A DNA stretch of 7,532 nt. Origin: Ruminococcus sp. UBA4383 (GTDB lineage: Bacteria > Bacillota > Clostridia > Oscillospirales > Ruminococcaceae). The stretch spans positions 1-7,532 of the forward strand of contig DGRR01000055.1 of the NCBI GenBank assembly GCA_002389995.1, read 5' to 3'. Of this stretch, positions 6,064 through 7,532 are shown one piece after another (position 1 is the first letter of the stretch; every line of letters starts with the position of its first letter). Under the pieces are notes generated by a model that was given only the letters and a program-made list of their open reading frames with translations, was not told the DNA's origin and did not search any database. A program made the position numbers and the translations under genes.

Positions 6064-6091
6064 AAATGTACAGTGTTAAAAATGTACAATG
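6064..6091 (+). repeat. Tandem 12-base repeat, candidate operator of the GH3 gene
   Basis: AAATGTACAGTG (6064-6075) and AAATGTACAATG (6080-6091) match at 11 of 12 bases with a 16-base period. Each contains the palindrome TGTACA, so the two copies could also pair as a 6-bp RNA hairpin. The repeat lies at the predicted +1 of the GH3 transcript and upstream of its ribosome site, a typical repressor position. A regulatory role is inference; no regulator gene is in the window. Confidence 0.5.
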
Positions 6092-6114
6092 AAAATTAAA
6101 GGAGGTCATTTAAA

Positions 6115-7532
6115 ATGGAAAAAATTCTCGACTGGAATGAATACCTTGAAACCGCCGTACAGACTGCCGCAGAGGGCATTGTCATGCTCGAAAATAAAAA
6201 TAATGCCCTGCCGCTGAAAAACAACGAAAAAATATCCGTTTTCGGACGTATTCAGCTTCATTACTACAAAAGCGGCACAGGTTCGGGCGGTATGGTAAAT
6301 GTCTCAAAGGTTACAGGTATTCTTGACGGTCTTATCGCAAATAATGTCTGCGTAAATCAGAATCTTCTCGATATATATAAAAAATGGGACGAGGAAAATC
6401 CGTTCCGTTACGGAAGCGGCTGGGGCGATGAACCATGGTCGCAGGAAGAAATGCCCCTCTCCGACAAAATAGTTTCAGATGCCGCAGAAGTTTCTGACTG
6501 TGCAGTAATTATAATAGGTCGTACCGCCGGCGAGGAAATGGACGCTGAAATCAAAAAAGGCTCTTTCCTCCTCACCGATACCGAAAAGGATATGCTTGTA
6601 AAAGTCCGCAGATATTTCGGAAAGGTCATAGTTCTGCTCAATACAGGAGGTCTTATAGACCTGTCAGATATATCGCAGATTTCCCCTGATGCCCTCCTGC
6701 TCACATGGCAGGGCGGTATGACGGGCGGTCAGGCTGTTGCAGATGTCCTCACAGGAAAAATAAATCCCTGCGGAAAACTCCCCGATACTATCGCATATAA
6801 AATAGAGGATTATCCCTCACATAAATATTTCGGAGACAAAAACAGAAATTTCTACACGGAAGATATCTATGTCGGATACCGCTGGTTTGAAACCTTTGCC
6901 CCCGAAAGAGTCCGCTATCCTTTCGGATTCGGTCTTTCATACACAAATTTTAAAATTGATGTACTCTCTGCAATAGTAAAGGACGGTATTTTCAGTGCAA
7001 ATATATCTGTAAAAAATATCGGAAAATTCAGCGGAAAAGAAGTCGTTCAGCTCTATACCGAAGCCCCGCAGGGCAAACTCGGAAAACCTAAAATAATTAT
7101 CTCAGGCTTTGAAAAAACTAAAACCCTTGCACCAAATGAATCACAAAATATTACTGTAAGTACCCCTATGTGGTGGCTCGCAAGCTATGACGATACAGGC
7201 GTTACAGGTAATCGTTTCTGTAATGTCCTCGAAGAAGGAGAATATATATTCTATATCGGAAACAGCAGCAGAAATATAAGACCTGTCTACACTGTAAATG
7301 TTCCGCATCTGATTGTAACACAGAAACTTTCTCAGGCATTAGCTCCTGTTATACCTTTTAAAAGAATCAGACCCGATGAGAAAAACGGTTCACTTGTCCC
7401 TGAATTTGAAGACGTTCCGCTCAGTGAAATAAATGAATCTGAAAGACGCTTGTCAAATATCCCCGATGAAATCCCTTATACAGGCGACAAAAATATAAAA
7501 CTCTCCGATGTACTCGAAAATAAAAATTCAAT
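6115..7532 (+). CDS. GH3 beta-glucosidase with inverted domain order, 3' end beyond window
   Basis: The frame is open from ATG 6115 to the right edge (472 complete codons, no stop), preceded by a perfect AAAGGAGGT site at 6098-6106. There is no signal peptide, so it should act in the cytoplasm on imported cello-oligosaccharides. The protein starts directly with the domain that is second in ordinary GH3 enzymes. AAEGIVMLENKNNALPLK is at 18-35 and RTAGEEMD at 136-143, where E140 aligns with the usual acid/base. INPCGKLPDT (216-225) and YPFGFGLSYTNF (268-279) follow. A fibronectin type III-like domain spans about 281-385 (SVKNIGKFSGKEVVQLY). Residues about 445-472 (IPYTGDKNIKLSDVLENK) look like the linker into the TIM-barrel domain, which would hold the nucleophile Asp and lies outside the window. 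This order is known in Ruminococcus albus and Butyrivibrio beta-glucosidases. A xylosidase or other GH3 specificity cannot be excluded. Confidence 0.93.
   Translation, partial: MEKILDWNEYLETAVQTAAEGIVMLENKNNALPLKNNEKISVFGRIQLHYYKSGTGSGGMVNVSKVTGILDGLIANNVCVNQNLLDIYKKWDEENPFRYGSGWGDEPWSQEEMPLSDKIVSDAAEVSDCAVIIIGRTAGEEMDAEIKKGSFLLTDTEKDMLVKVRRYFGKVIVLLNTGGLIDLSDISQISPDALLLTWQGGMTGGQAVADVLTGKINPCGKLPDTIAYKIEDYPSHKYFGDKNRNFYTEDIYVGYRWFETFAPERVRYPFGFGLSYTNFKIDVLSAIVKDGIFSANISVKNIGKFSGKEVVQLYTEAPQGKLGKPKIIISGFEKTKTLAPNESQNITVSTPMWWLASYDDTGVTGNRFCNVLEEGEYIFYIGNSSRNIRPVYTVNVPHLIVTQKLSQALAPVIPFKRIRPDEKNGSLVPEFEDVPLSEINESERRLSNIPDEIPYTGDKNIKLSDVLENKNS

Noticed and set aside
6115..7532. GH3 as a fragment that lost its N-terminal domain
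   Set aside because: It has a perfect ribosome site and promoter right before its ATG, and the C-terminal sequence continues into a linker typical of the inverted GH3 type, so the order is native.

Overview
The window looks like chromosomal DNA of a fibre-degrading, anaerobic Ruminococcus-type Firmicute (Oscillospiraceae). Four things suggest this: a secreted GH5 glycosidase with a Thr-rich linker and a C-terminal type I dockerin; a GH3 beta-glucosidase with its two catalytic domains in swapped order, as known from Ruminococcus albus and Butyrivibrio; a Tyr T-box riboswitch; and a Thr/Ser-rich lipoprotein linker. The genus is inferred from these features, not from a database match. I see no mobile element, CRISPR array or integration site.

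Left part (1-1837, + strand): the 3' part of a U32 peptidase-like gene (TrhP/YrrO type, tRNA hydroxylation) enters from the left edge. A lipoprotein of unknown function follows 13 bases later and is probably co-transcribed. A hairpin terminator closes this unit.

Middle (1838-4140): the 552 bases without a protein gene (1838-2389) are densely occupied. They hold the lipoprotein terminator, the terminator of a minus-strand tRNA-Thr(GGU), the tRNA itself, its promoter, and a divergent plus-strand promoter driving a T-box leader. The T-box has a UAC (Tyr) specifier, an antiterminator and a terminator. It controls two genes: a 161-residue protein that I only tentatively place in the DUF4375/DMP19-like group, and tyrS. 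The leader should open both genes when tRNA-Tyr is uncharged. The presence of an unknown gene ahead of tyrS in a tyrosine-starvation operon is the least expected arrangement here.

Right part (4111-7532): a bidirectional terminator is shared by tyrS and the convergent GH5 gene. GH5 (minus strand) and GH3 (plus strand) are divergent across a 248-base AT-rich intergenic region with one near-consensus sigma-A promoter for each gene. A tandem 12-base repeat lies at the predicted start of GH3 transcription and may be an operator. GH5 is exported and presumably docked to a cellulosome-like scaffold, where it would cut beta-glucan. GH3 has no signal peptide and would finish short oligosaccharides inside the cell. 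GH3 runs off the right edge just as its second catalytic domain begins.
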